From assembly GCA_944388645.1 (NCBI GenBank), contig CALXJO010000064.1, positions 1-5,719 on the forward strand: DNA of 5,719 nt, written 5' to 3'. The notes below the pieces were generated by a model, which was not told where the DNA came from, ran no database searches, and saw only the letters and a program-made list of their open reading frames with translations. Of the stretch, positions 1 through 5,239 are shown piece after piece. The stretch's first letter is position 1; each line of letters opens with the position of its first letter. Source of the DNA: an uncultured Clostridia bacterium (GTDB lineage Bacteria > Bacillota > Clostridia > TANB77 > CAG-508). The position numbers and the translations under genes were made by a program.

Positions 1-41
1 TTAAGTAAAAAAATCAACTATGAATTATAACATTTTAATTT

Positions 42-566
42 TTATATAATATTCCAAATAATTGCTGAAGCAATCATTCCTACTAGGTCTGCAAGTAATG
101 CTGCTACAAGTACAAATCTTATTTTTTTTACTCCTATACAACTTGTGTATACTGCAATTGTATAGAATGTTGTTTCAGTAGAGCCCATTATTGTAGATGC
201 AATTAGTCCTATTTTACTATCTACTCCATATGTTTTCATTATGTCTGTAGCTATCGCTAGAGATGCACTTCCTGATATTGGTCTTAATAATGCAAGTGGA
301 ATTACTTCACTTGGGAAACCTATTTTAGATGTGACTCCTGATAGCAATGTTGTAACAATATCTAAAATTCCAGAACTTCTTAATGCTCCAACTGCTAAAA
401 ATATTCCAAGTAGAGTTGGAAATAATTTTATTACTATTTCCATTCCCTCTTTTACCCCTTCAACAAATATATCATATATTTTTTTCTTATCTACTAATCC
501 ATATATAACTACAATAATTATGATTAATGGTATTGCTATTATAGAAATATAATTTATTATTTTCAT
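42..566 (-). CDS. spmB: Spore maturation protein B (SpmB)
   Basis: Predicted 174-residue polytopic membrane protein. In B. subtilis, SpmA and SpmB are needed for normal dehydration of the spore core and hence heat resistance; the transported substrate is not known. Seen here: a hydrophobic N-terminal helix (about 7-25), further hydrophobic stretches (about 45-62, 118-128, 150-172), and the conserved segments RPISGSAS (95-102) and GSTETTFYT (128-136) typical of SpmB and its nucleoside-recognition (Gate) family. The length is close to B. subtilis SpmB (about 178). The ATG lies 4 bases after the spmA stop. Its ribosome-binding site AGATGGTGA (571-579, minus) overlaps the last codons and stop of spmA, so translation is probably coupled. 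No clear terminator follows in the 41 bases left in the window. Family assignment is firm; the exact transport role is not. Confidence 0.95.
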   Translation of the reverse strand: MKIINYISIIAIPLIIIIVVIYGLVDKKKIYDIFVEGVKEGMEIVIKLFPTLLGIFLAVGALRSSGILDIVTTLLSGVTSKIGFPSEVIPLALLRPISGSASLAIATDIMKTYGVDSKIGLIASTIMGSTETTFYTIAVYTSCIGVKKIRFVLVAALLADLVGMIASAIIWNII

Positions 567-570
567 TTTT

Positions 571-1146
571 TCACCATCTTTTCATTAAAATTTTAGTAGC
601 AACAATTCCAGTGATGTCTGCAAGTATTGTTACAACCCATACAGCAAATATTATTTTGGTAGGAGCTGCTGAGTTTAATGATGTTCTTACTGCTATTACT
701 GTTGATGGAATTATTTGAAGTGATGCTGTATTTAGTACAATAAACATTGCCATTGAGTCTGTGATTGTGTCTTTTTTTGGATTTTTTTCTTGCATTGTTT
801 TCATTGCTTTTAATCCTAATGGAGTTGCAGCATTGCCTATTCCTAATAAGTTTGCTATTATATTTATTGTAATTTCTTTATATTCTTTATCTTCTCTTCT
901 CATTTTTGGAAATAATATTTTCATTAAAGGTTCAATAAATTTTGTTAATTTTCTCATTAATGATGTTTCTTGCACAATTTTCATGAGTCCATTCCATAGA
1001 CACATTGTTCCAAATAGTTGGATTGTAAGTTCAACTGCGTCTGTGCAAGAAGTAAATATAGAATTATTTAAATCGCTCATATTTCCTGTAAATATGGCAA
1101 AAATAAAAGATATGATAATAAAAAGAGGCCAAATACTATTTAACAT
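571..1146 (-). CDS. spmA: Spore maturation protein A (SpmA)
   Basis: Predicted 191-residue membrane protein, partner of SpmB and first gene of the pair. In B. subtilis the two act together in spore-core dehydration. Seen here: an N-terminal membrane helix (about 5-20), the charged segment KMRREDKEYKE (81-91), and the family signature NLLGIGNAATPLGLKAM (about 99-115) followed by hydrophobic segments to the C-terminus. The length matches B. subtilis SpmA (about 196). The ATG at 1144-1146 has AAAGGA (1155-1160, minus) 8 bases upstream, which fixes the start. In B. subtilis spmA follows dacB; here the gene directly upstream is the divergent abrB and no dacB is present in the window. A sigma-E or sigma-G promoter would be expected, but none could be assigned convincingly in 1147-1351. 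Confidence 0.95.
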   Translation of the reverse strand: MLNSIWPLFIIISFIFAIFTGNMSDLNNSIFTSCTDAVELTIQLFGTMCLWNGLMKIVQETSLMRKLTKFIEPLMKILFPKMRREDKEYKEITINIIANLLGIGNAATPLGLKAMKTMQEKNPKKDTITDSMAMFIVLNTASLQIIPSTVIAVRTSLNSAAPTKIIFAVWVVTILADITGIVATKILMKRW

Positions 1147-1275
1147 TAGTCCATTCCTTTCTTATTCATATCTATTCTTAAAATTGCTTTTTATTACTAA
1201 ACTATCAAATATGCTTAAACTAGCTGTGAAATAATGAAAGTTTTTTATTTAAAATGAATTTTACGCCTTCATATC

Positions 1276-1304
1276 TTGTATTTTTTAATTTTTTATGATA
1301 TGAT
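1276..1304 (+). promoter_or_regulatory. sigma-A-type promoter of abrB
   Basis: A -35-like TTGTAT (1276-1281) is followed after 17 bases by -10 TATGAT (1299-1304), which matches TATAAT at five of six bases. The -35 keeps only the TTG. The predicted transcription start is near 1311, giving a leader of about 40 bases before the abrB ATG. Spacing, orientation and position relative to the Spo0A box just downstream support it. Ribosome-binding site AGGAGG (1338-1343) sits 8 bases before the ATG. Confidence 0.65.
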
Positions 1305-1317
1305 GTGTGTAGATTTA

Positions 1318-1334
1318 TGTCGAATTTTGTTGTT
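1318..1334 (+). promoter_or_regulatory. Predicted Spo0A operator (0A boxes) over the abrB start region
   Basis: TGTCGAA at 1318-1324 is a perfect match to the 7-base Spo0A box. A second, weaker match (TGTTGTT, 1328-1334, four of seven bases) begins exactly 10 bases later, the helical spacing used by Spo0A dimers on tandem boxes. The boxes lie about 14-30 bases downstream of the -10 element, so bound Spo0A~P would be expected to block transcription. This mirrors B. subtilis, where Spo0A~P represses abrB from tandem boxes downstream of its start. The second half-site is degenerate, and binding is inferred. Confidence 0.6.
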
Positions 1335-1351
1335 TTTAGGAGGATAAAATT

Positions 1352-1615
1352 ATGAAATCAACAGGAATTGTAAGACGTGTAGACGAATTAGGTCGAATCG
1401 TTATACCAATAGAATTAAGAAATAAATTGAAAATAGAAGAAAAAGATCCAATAGAAATATATGTTGATGGTTCTTCTATTATACTTAAAAAGTATCAAGA
1501 AAATTGTGTATTCTGTGGTAGCACTAAAAAAGTTGTAGACTATAAAGGTAAACTAATTTGTTCTAAGTGTATGGAAAACATTGCGTCTATGAATCAAAAT
1601 TTAAAAGATGAATAA
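1352..1615 (+). CDS. abrB: Transition-state regulator AbrB, zinc-ribbon type
   Basis: An 87-residue DNA-binding protein of the AbrB/MazE/SpoVT swapped-hairpin family. In bacilli AbrB represses post-exponential functions (sporulation, degradative enzymes, antibiotics) during growth and is itself shut off by Spo0A~P. The N-terminus (residues 1-48) is very close to B. subtilis AbrB: MKSTGIVRRVDELGRIVIPI, then ELR, and later EIYVDG and IILKKY. Of the arginines reported to contact DNA in B. subtilis AbrB, 8, 15 and 23 are kept, but position 24 is Asn. In place of the Bacillus C-terminal domain there is a four-cysteine motif, C52-x2-C55 and C70-x2-C73, predicted to bind zinc; this is the usual clostridial AbrB layout. 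The start is fixed by AGGAGG 8 bases upstream. It is divergent from spmA and ends in its own terminator. SpoVT is a less likely identity because of length and N-terminal sequence. Confidence 0.93.
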   Translation: MKSTGIVRRVDELGRIVIPIELRNKLKIEEKDPIEIYVDGSSIILKKYQENCVFCGSTKKVVDYKGKLICSKCMENIASMNQNLKDE

Positions 1616-1621
1616 TTGTAT

Positions 1622-1673
1622 GATTAAGATTTTCTAAGTAGCCAAGCTATAAAGAAAGTCTTAGTCTTTTTTT
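1622..1673 (+). terminator. Rho-independent terminator of abrB
   Basis: A 14-bp stem pairs 1622-1635 with 1653-1666; all positions pair, two as G-U wobbles. It is capped by an inner 4-bp hairpin (TAGC 1639-1642 with GCTA 1646-1649) and followed at once by seven T (1667-1673). It begins 6 bases after the abrB stop and precedes the promoter of the next gene, so abrB is probably monocistronic. Confidence 0.88.
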
Positions 1674-1697
1674 CCAAGATTTTCTACTCTAATTTTG

Positions 1698-1726
1698 TTG
1701 ACTTTTATTTTCTTTAATTATACAAT
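1698..1726 (+). promoter_or_regulatory. sigma-A-type promoter of the surface-protein gene
   Basis: TTGACT (1698-1703) and TACAAT (1721-1726) are each five of six to consensus and are separated by exactly 17 bases. The predicted start near 1733 gives a leader of about 56 bases before the chosen ATG. It sits just after the abrB terminator, so the surface protein should be expressed independently, probably in vegetative cells. Confidence 0.8.
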
Positions 1727-1770
1727 GGAGATGTGAATATAAGGGGATTTTTGCCCTTTAACTTATGAGA

Positions 1771-1779
1771 AAGGAGGGG
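1771..1779 (+). promoter_or_regulatory. Ribosome-binding site that decides the surface-protein start
   Basis: AAGGAGGGG lies 9 bases before the ATG at 1789 (11 bases if counted from the AGGAGG core). An in-frame ATG at 1765 lies upstream of this site and has no suitable site of its own, so 1789 is preferred. That choice also puts a basic MSKK directly before the signal-peptide helix. Confidence 0.85.
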
Positions 1780-1788
1780 AATATACAA

Positions 1789-3318
1789 ATGTCAAAAAAG
1801 ATTTTTATTTTTCTTTTAATTCTAATGCTTGTGTGCATTATGCCTTATTCTATTAATGCCCAAGATGTTCAAAATAGTTTAAATGTTATTAAGATGGAAG
1901 CAGAAACCACTTATTTAGATAATGCAAATGGTTTTTTAGATAATAAAATTACTTCTTTTGATAGTAATCTAGGTACAGTAAATCTTGAACTTAGCTTAAA
2001 TAATAGTTCATCTAGTCAAGACCAAGAAACTGAACATTATGAAAATACTGAAATTTTTATTATTATCCCAGAAGTAAGTTCAAATGAAACAAAAACTACA
2101 TATGCAAATTATATTGAAACATTTGCAAATAAAGTTTTTGAAGCAAATAGCAATACTAAAATTGGTATAGTAGGAATGAATGGTACTATTAGTGATCTTG
2201 ACGAAAATAATATAGCAACAGACAATGATGAAGGTACCATTCCTGGTAGTATGGATGATGCTAAAATCATTACAATGCCAACAACTAATGTAACAGATTT
2301 AGTTAATGGAATTACTAATATGAATCCAGAAAACTGGAAGTACCATTATAATCTTGAAGTTGCTATTAGAATTGCAAAAAATAATTTTTCAGATGATGTA
2401 AATAGAATATTAATTTCTTTATATGATAATGTTCCAGGTATTGTTATAGGAGAGGCATCTAGAGTCAATTATGGCGGAATATTTGGAACTACTGCTGAAG
2501 AAGCAGTAAGAAATCATCTTACTAAAATTGTAACTCAAACTAAAACTGAAATTTTATCATTAGCAGATGAGGACATTAGTTTTATTCTACTAAGACCAGA
2601 CGATACAAGTTTTGATCAAACTTGGACAAACGCAGATACTGGAGAAATAATTCTTGAACTTGATGGTAAGCCTTATGTTGATGATTTATATGGAAGTATT
2701 GATAATCCTACATATGGTAAAATGTATAGTCTTAATAATGCTAATCTAGAGCAAATAGTAACAGATTATATTTATAATGACGTTATGGAGGAGATTGGAA
2801 CTGCTATTTCTAATGTAAGTATCGAATTTACTTTTTCAAAAGATATTTTAGATAATTTTGATATTACTATTGGAGATAGCTCAGATATGAACATAGATAA
2901 TTTAGCTACAGATGGTATAATGGTTTGGAATGTTGGTAGTTTAGAAGCCAATGAATCTGCAACTTTAAATTATTCTTTACAGATGAAAGACATGAATAAT
3001 ACTAGTTTATTAGATAAAACTATACCTATAGCAGAACAAGTAGTATTAACTTATAATGATTCAAGTACTCAAGAGCATACAGTTACATCTACTGATAGTC
3101 CTTCTGTAAGGTTAGTAAGGGATGAAGTAATAGAAATACCTGATCCAGGAAATAATAATGTTAACAATAATAACAATACTCCAATTGATAATACCGTTGC
3201 TCCTGGAACAATTCCTCAAACTGGTATAAATCCTATAATTTTTGTTATTATAGCATTATCAGTAATAGTAATGATAGTTCTAATAAAAAAGAATAAAGAA
3301 TATAAAGATATAAAATAA
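1789..3318 (+). CDS. Secreted, sortase-anchored surface protein with degenerate vWA-like domain
   Basis: A 509-residue predicted wall-anchored protein of unknown function. Parts in order: signal peptide (1-24, likely cut INA|QD); a polar region (25-87); a von Willebrand factor A-like domain (about 88-340) recognised from the strand EIFIII, the following helix, IGIVGMNG (125-132), the helix near LEVAIRIAKNNF (189-200) and RILISLYDN (206-214); a beta-rich region resembling DUF11/adhesin sandwiches (about 341-443, with MVWNVGSLEANESATLNYSL); an Asn-rich spacer (454-463); the sorting signal IPQTG (475-479); a membrane helix (482-499); and a tail with lysines. The metal-site DxSxS of vWA domains is replaced by PEVSSN (94-99) and the usual Thr is not evident, so metal-dependent ligand binding is doubtful. 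It has its own promoter and terminator. Extracellular wall location is well supported; adhesin-like binding is inference from the vWA fold, which is itself recognised by pattern only. No sortase gene is in the window. Confidence 0.85.
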   Translation: MSKKIFIFLLILMLVCIMPYSINAQDVQNSLNVIKMEAETTYLDNANGFLDNKITSFDSNLGTVNLELSLNNSSSSQDQETEHYENTEIFIIIPEVSSNETKTTYANYIETFANKVFEANSNTKIGIVGMNGTISDLDENNIATDNDEGTIPGSMDDAKIITMPTTNVTDLVNGITNMNPENWKYHYNLEVAIRIAKNNFSDDVNRILISLYDNVPGIVIGEASRVNYGGIFGTTAEEAVRNHLTKIVTQTKTEILSLADEDISFILLRPDDTSFDQTWTNADTGEIILELDGKPYVDDLYGSIDNPTYGKMYSLNNANLEQIVTDYIYNDVMEEIGTAISNVSIEFTFSKDILDNFDITIGDSSDMNIDNLATDGIMVWNVGSLEANESATLNYSLQMKDMNNTSLLDKTIPIAEQVVLTYNDSSTQEHTVTSTDSPSVRLVRDEVIEIPDPGNNNVNNNNNTPIDNTVAPGTIPQTGINPIIFVIIALSVIVMIVLIKKNKEYKDIK

Positions 3319-3327
3319 TATCATGAA

Positions 3328-3355
3328 AAGCTTCCCTGCTTATGTAGGGAAGCTT
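3328..3355. terminator. Bidirectional hairpin between the convergent surface-protein and rsmI genes
   Basis: A perfect 10-bp inverted repeat (AAGCTTCCCT 3328-3337 with AGGGAAGCTT 3346-3355) extends by a G-U and a C-G pair to a TTAT loop. It starts 9 bases after the surface-protein stop and overlaps the rsmI stop codon. The T tracts are short on both sides (TTTT on the minus strand, interrupted T-rich on the plus strand), so it probably serves both transcripts with moderate efficiency. Confidence 0.8.
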
Positions 3356-4193
3356 ATATTGTTTTGTTCGTAAATTGTTTATAAATTGTATCTTTAGGTA
3401 CATTATTATTCTTTGCTATTTGCTTTATAGTTTCTTTTTTGGTTAGTCCTTTATTTATATAGTATTCATATTGGCTATCTAGTGGCATTTTATTTAATTC
3501 TTCTATTTCAATTTGTTTTTCTGTTTTAGCATGCATTTCAAAAATGATTATATATTCTCCTTTTATCTCTCCTAATTTTTCTAAAACTTCTTCTATTGTC
3601 CCCCTATAAAAGGTTTCATGTATTTTTGTAAGCTCTTTTGCTACTACAATATTTATATTTCCAAATGTTTTTTCTAATTCTATTAGTGTTTTTTCTAGCC
3701 TATGTGGTGCTTCATAAAAGATTATTGTTTTATTTTGTTTTTGTATATCTTCTAATTTTTCTTTTCTTAGTTTTTTATCTAATGGAAGAAAACCGTAGAA
3801 AGCAAATTCCTTTGTGCCCATTCCAGATGTTATTAGGGCATTTATTAATGCGCATGCTCCTGGTATTGGAATTATTTCTATATTATTTTTTATTGCTTCT
3901 TTTACGATTTCTTCTCCTGGGTCTGATATTCCAGGTGTTCCAGCATCTGTTATTAGCCCTATGTTCTTGCCTTCTAATAATAACTTTATTAATTCTGGAG
4001 ATTTAATATCTTCATTATGTCTGTGATAGCTTATCATTGGCTTTGATATACCTAGATGATTAAGTAATTTTAGAGAATGTCTTGTATCTTCTGCTGCAAC
4101 TATATCAACTGTTTCTAGCGTTTTAACTGCTCTGTATGTAATGTCTTCTAAATTTCCAATTGGTGTTGCTATTAAATATAATTTTCCGTTCAT
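3354..4193 (-). CDS. rsmI: 16S rRNA 2'-O-ribose C1402 methyltransferase RsmI
   Basis: A 279-residue SAM-dependent methyltransferase of the tetrapyrrole-methylase fold. In E. coli RsmI adds the 2'-O-methyl group to C1402 of 16S rRNA in the decoding centre; B. subtilis calls it YabC. Seen here: LYLIATPIGNLEDI at the N-terminus (5-18), AEDTR (34-38), TDAGTPGISDPG (82-93), PIPGACALINAL, FYEAPHRL, and a C-terminal helix-turn-helix-like tail (GLTKKETIKQIAKNN). Length is close to E. coli (286). A GTG at 4203-4205 would add four residues, but the ATG at 4191-4193 is preferred: it has its own Shine-Dalgarno and lies one base after the trmN6 stop. Second gene of the trmN6-rsmI operon. The stop codon lies inside the terminator stem. 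Confidence 0.97.
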   Translation of the reverse strand: MNGKLYLIATPIGNLEDITYRAVKTLETVDIVAAEDTRHSLKLLNHLGISKPMISYHRHNEDIKSPELIKLLLEGKNIGLITDAGTPGISDPGEEIVKEAIKNNIEIIPIPGACALINALITSGMGTKEFAFYGFLPLDKKLRKEKLEDIQKQNKTIIFYEAPHRLEKTLIELEKTFGNINIVVAKELTKIHETFYRGTIEEVLEKLGEIKGEYIIIFEMHAKTEKQIEIEELNKMPLDSQYEYYINKGLTKKETIKQIAKNNNVPKDTIYKQFTNKTI

Positions 4194-4194
4194 A

Positions 4195-4947
4195 TTATTC
4201 CTCACCTTTTATATTATATATTTGCTTAATTTCATCTGTATATGTTCCATCTTTATTGTATATGTATAATGGTTTTAAGACTTTTACGAATTTATTTCCG
4301 CCTTTTATTGCTTTTACTAGAACTAAAGTTGCATCTAAGTCTTTGTTTGAATATACAATTCTTAGTTCCTTTGGCTCTAATTTATTCTTCCTTAATATTT
4401 CTATAATATCAACAATTCTTTCTGGTTTATGTACCATGTAAAATTCGCCTTTATTTTTTAGTAGTTTGCTTGCTGTGCTAATAAAATCTGATAAAGTAGC
4501 TGTAATTTCATGTCTTGCAATTAGTTTTTTGTTCTCAGGGTTTACTACTCCTGTTCCTTTTTCTTTGTATGGAGGATTTGTAACAACAGCATCATATTGA
4601 TTTTTTTGTAATAAATTGTTTTTAAAGATATCGGTAATGCTGGCATTTATAATAGAGAATCTATCTTGCAGACTATTTAACTCTATGCTTCTTCGTGCCA
4701 TTTGAGCTACATCTTCTTGTATTTCTATTCCAGTAATATTTTTAAGCTTTGTCTTTCCACATAGCAAAATTCCTATTATTCCGTTTCCTGTTCCTAAGTC
4801 TACAACCTGACTTCCAGCTTTTATTTCTTTTGCAAAATCAGATAATAATACGCTATCTATCCCAAAACAAAATCCATCTGTATCTTGTATTATTTTTAGT
4901 CCTTTATATTGTAGGTCATCTATTCTTTCATTTTGTTTTATTTCCAT
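4195..4947 (-). CDS. trmN6: tRNA1(Val) adenine-37 N6-methyltransferase family protein (TrmN6/YabB)
   Basis: A 250-residue class I SAM-dependent methyltransferase. E. coli YfiC/TrmN6 of this family makes N6-methyladenosine at A37 of tRNA1(Val); the B. subtilis homologue is YabB. Seen here: an N-terminal DGFCFGIDSVLL segment (24-35) typical of the family, SAM-binding motif VVDLGTGNGIIG (48-59), acidic ribose-binding E75, and the catalytic NPPY (124-127) of N6-adenine methylases. The ATG has only a weak purine-rich site (AAGAG) upstream, about 8 bases away. First gene of a two-gene operon with rsmI; in B. subtilis a GIY-YIG gene (yazA) lies between the two, and here it is absent. The exact tRNA substrate in this organism is inferred from family. 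Confidence 0.9.
   Translation of the reverse strand: MEIKQNERIDDLQYKGLKIIQDTDGFCFGIDSVLLSDFAKEIKAGSQVVDLGTGNGIIGILLCGKTKLKNITGIEIQEDVAQMARRSIELNSLQDRFSIINASITDIFKNNLLQKNQYDAVVTNPPYKEKGTGVVNPENKKLIARHEITATLSDFISTASKLLKNKGEFYMVHKPERIVDIIEILRKNKLEPKELRIVYSNKDLDATLVLVKAIKGGNKFVKVLKPLYIYNKDGTYTDEIKQIYNIKGEE
4199..4207 (-). promoter_or_regulatory. Ribosome-binding site of rsmI inside the end of trmN6
   Basis: AGGTGAGGA on the minus strand lies in the last codons of trmN6, with the rsmI ATG a few bases on. The site decides for the ATG at 4191-4193 over the GTG that is part of the site itself. Ribosomes ending trmN6 would be placed directly at the rsmI start, so the two are probably translationally coupled. 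Confidence 0.85.
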
Positions 4948-4962
4948 ATATTTCTCTTTTCT

Positions 4963-4992
4963 TTAACATATTTATTTTTTCGTTAATATTAT
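4963..4992 (+). promoter_or_regulatory. Possible promoter of the Cys-rich small gene
   Basis: TTAACA (4963-4968) and TATTAT (4987-4992), each one base off consensus, are separated by 18 bases. The predicted start near 4999 would give a leader of about 33 bases. The region is almost pure A+T, so chance matches are expected. The -10 overlaps the -10 of the divergent trmN6 promoter, so if both are real the two could not be occupied at once. Confidence 0.35.
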
Positions 4993-5016
4993 ATATTAAA
5001 TATCTAATTATGTAAA
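4988..5016 (-). promoter_or_regulatory. sigma-A-type promoter of trmN6-rsmI
   Basis: On the minus strand, TTTACA (5016-5011, five of six) and a perfect TATAAT (4993-4988) are separated by exactly 17 bases. The predicted start near 4981 gives a leader of about 34 bases before the trmN6 ATG. This is the expected housekeeping promoter for a constitutive RNA-modification operon. Confidence 0.75.
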
Positions 5017-5031
5017 TAGCGAGGTAATCAT

Positions 5032-5202
5032 ATGAATAATAATTGTAACAAAATGAATTGTATTTGTCCAAAATGTAAGAAGCCATGTAAGAAAAATAAT
5101 GTTTTGGAATCCCTTTTTTGCGTAGAGAATTTTTTGTGTTGTTGTGGAAAGGCTTCTAATATTTGTAAGTTTTGTTCTTTGTTTAATTCGTTTTTTAGAT
5201 AA
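5032..5202 (+). CDS. Small cysteine-rich basic protein, unknown function
   Basis: A 56-residue protein not recognised as any named family. It has 11 cysteines: C5, C10, C12, C15, C19, C30, C36, C37, C38, C45, C48. They include C-x-C-x2-C-x3-C (10-19, with CPKCKKPC), a CCC run (36-38) and C-x2-C (45-48). Nine Lys/Arg against two Glu make it basic, and there is no signal peptide or membrane helix. The pattern suggests metal binding (zinc or copper, metallothionein- or zinc-knuckle-like), but this is inference. Evidence that it is real: GAGG (5021-5024) 7 bases before the ATG, a perfect hairpin starting 4 bases after the stop, and no better gene on either strand at 5032-5202. Ten of the 11 Cys codons are TGT, as expected at this base composition. 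It is divergent from trmN6 and convergent with gerM. A precursor peptide is another possibility, but no modifying enzyme is visible. Confidence 0.7.
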   Translation: MNNNCNKMNCICPKCKKPCKKNNVLESLFCVENFLCCCGKASNICKFCSLFNSFFR

Positions 5203-5206
5203 ATTT

Positions 5207-5228
5207 AAAGAGGACTTTGGTCCTCTTT
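5207..5228. terminator. Bidirectional hairpin between the Cys-rich gene and gerM
   Basis: A perfect 9-bp inverted repeat AAAGAGGAC (5207-5215) and GTCCTCTTT (5220-5228) with a TTTG loop. It lies 4 bases after the Cys-rich gene stop and 11 bases past the end of the convergent gerM gene. Each strand has A residues leading and T residues closing the stem but no long T tract beyond, so it acts as a compact, moderately strong two-way terminator at best. Confidence 0.75.
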
Positions 5229-5239
5229 GTAATAAGTTA

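Noticed and set aside
1..41. Possible terminator or gene end after spmB
   Set aside because: A T7 run exists on the minus strand, but only a 3-bp stem precedes it, and no reading frame can be assigned in so short a stretch.
241..552. Open frame of 103 codons on the plus strand
   Set aside because: Antisense shadow of spmB with no ribosome-binding site or recognisable domain.
1208..1214. sigma-E-like -35 (GCATATT, minus strand) upstream of spmA
   Set aside because: The -35 fits, but no acceptable CATACA-type -10 lies at the right distance; the region is too AT-rich to trust half a promoter.
761..1234. Open frame of 157 codons on the plus strand
   Set aside because: It is antisense to spmA, which carries clear family motifs and a ribosome-binding site; the frame has no such support.
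1765..1788. Upstream in-frame ATG for the surface protein
   Set aside because: It lies before the only good ribosome-binding site and would add eight residues, including acidic ones, ahead of the signal peptide.
1828..1848. Possible lipobox in the surface-protein signal (LMLVC)
   Set aside because: The residue before Cys is Val rather than Gly/Ala/Ser, and the cysteine lies inside the hydrophobic core; a normal signal-peptidase site (INA|QD) follows, and the protein has a C-terminal anchor.
3638..4026. Leu/Phe-rich, membrane-like plus-strand frames
   Set aside because: They lie wholly antisense to rsmI; the hydrophobic look comes from reading T-rich antisense of an AT-rich gene.
4203..4205. 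GTG as rsmI start
   Set aside because: The GTG is part of the ribosome-binding site for the ATG at 4191-4193, which begins right at the conserved N-terminus.
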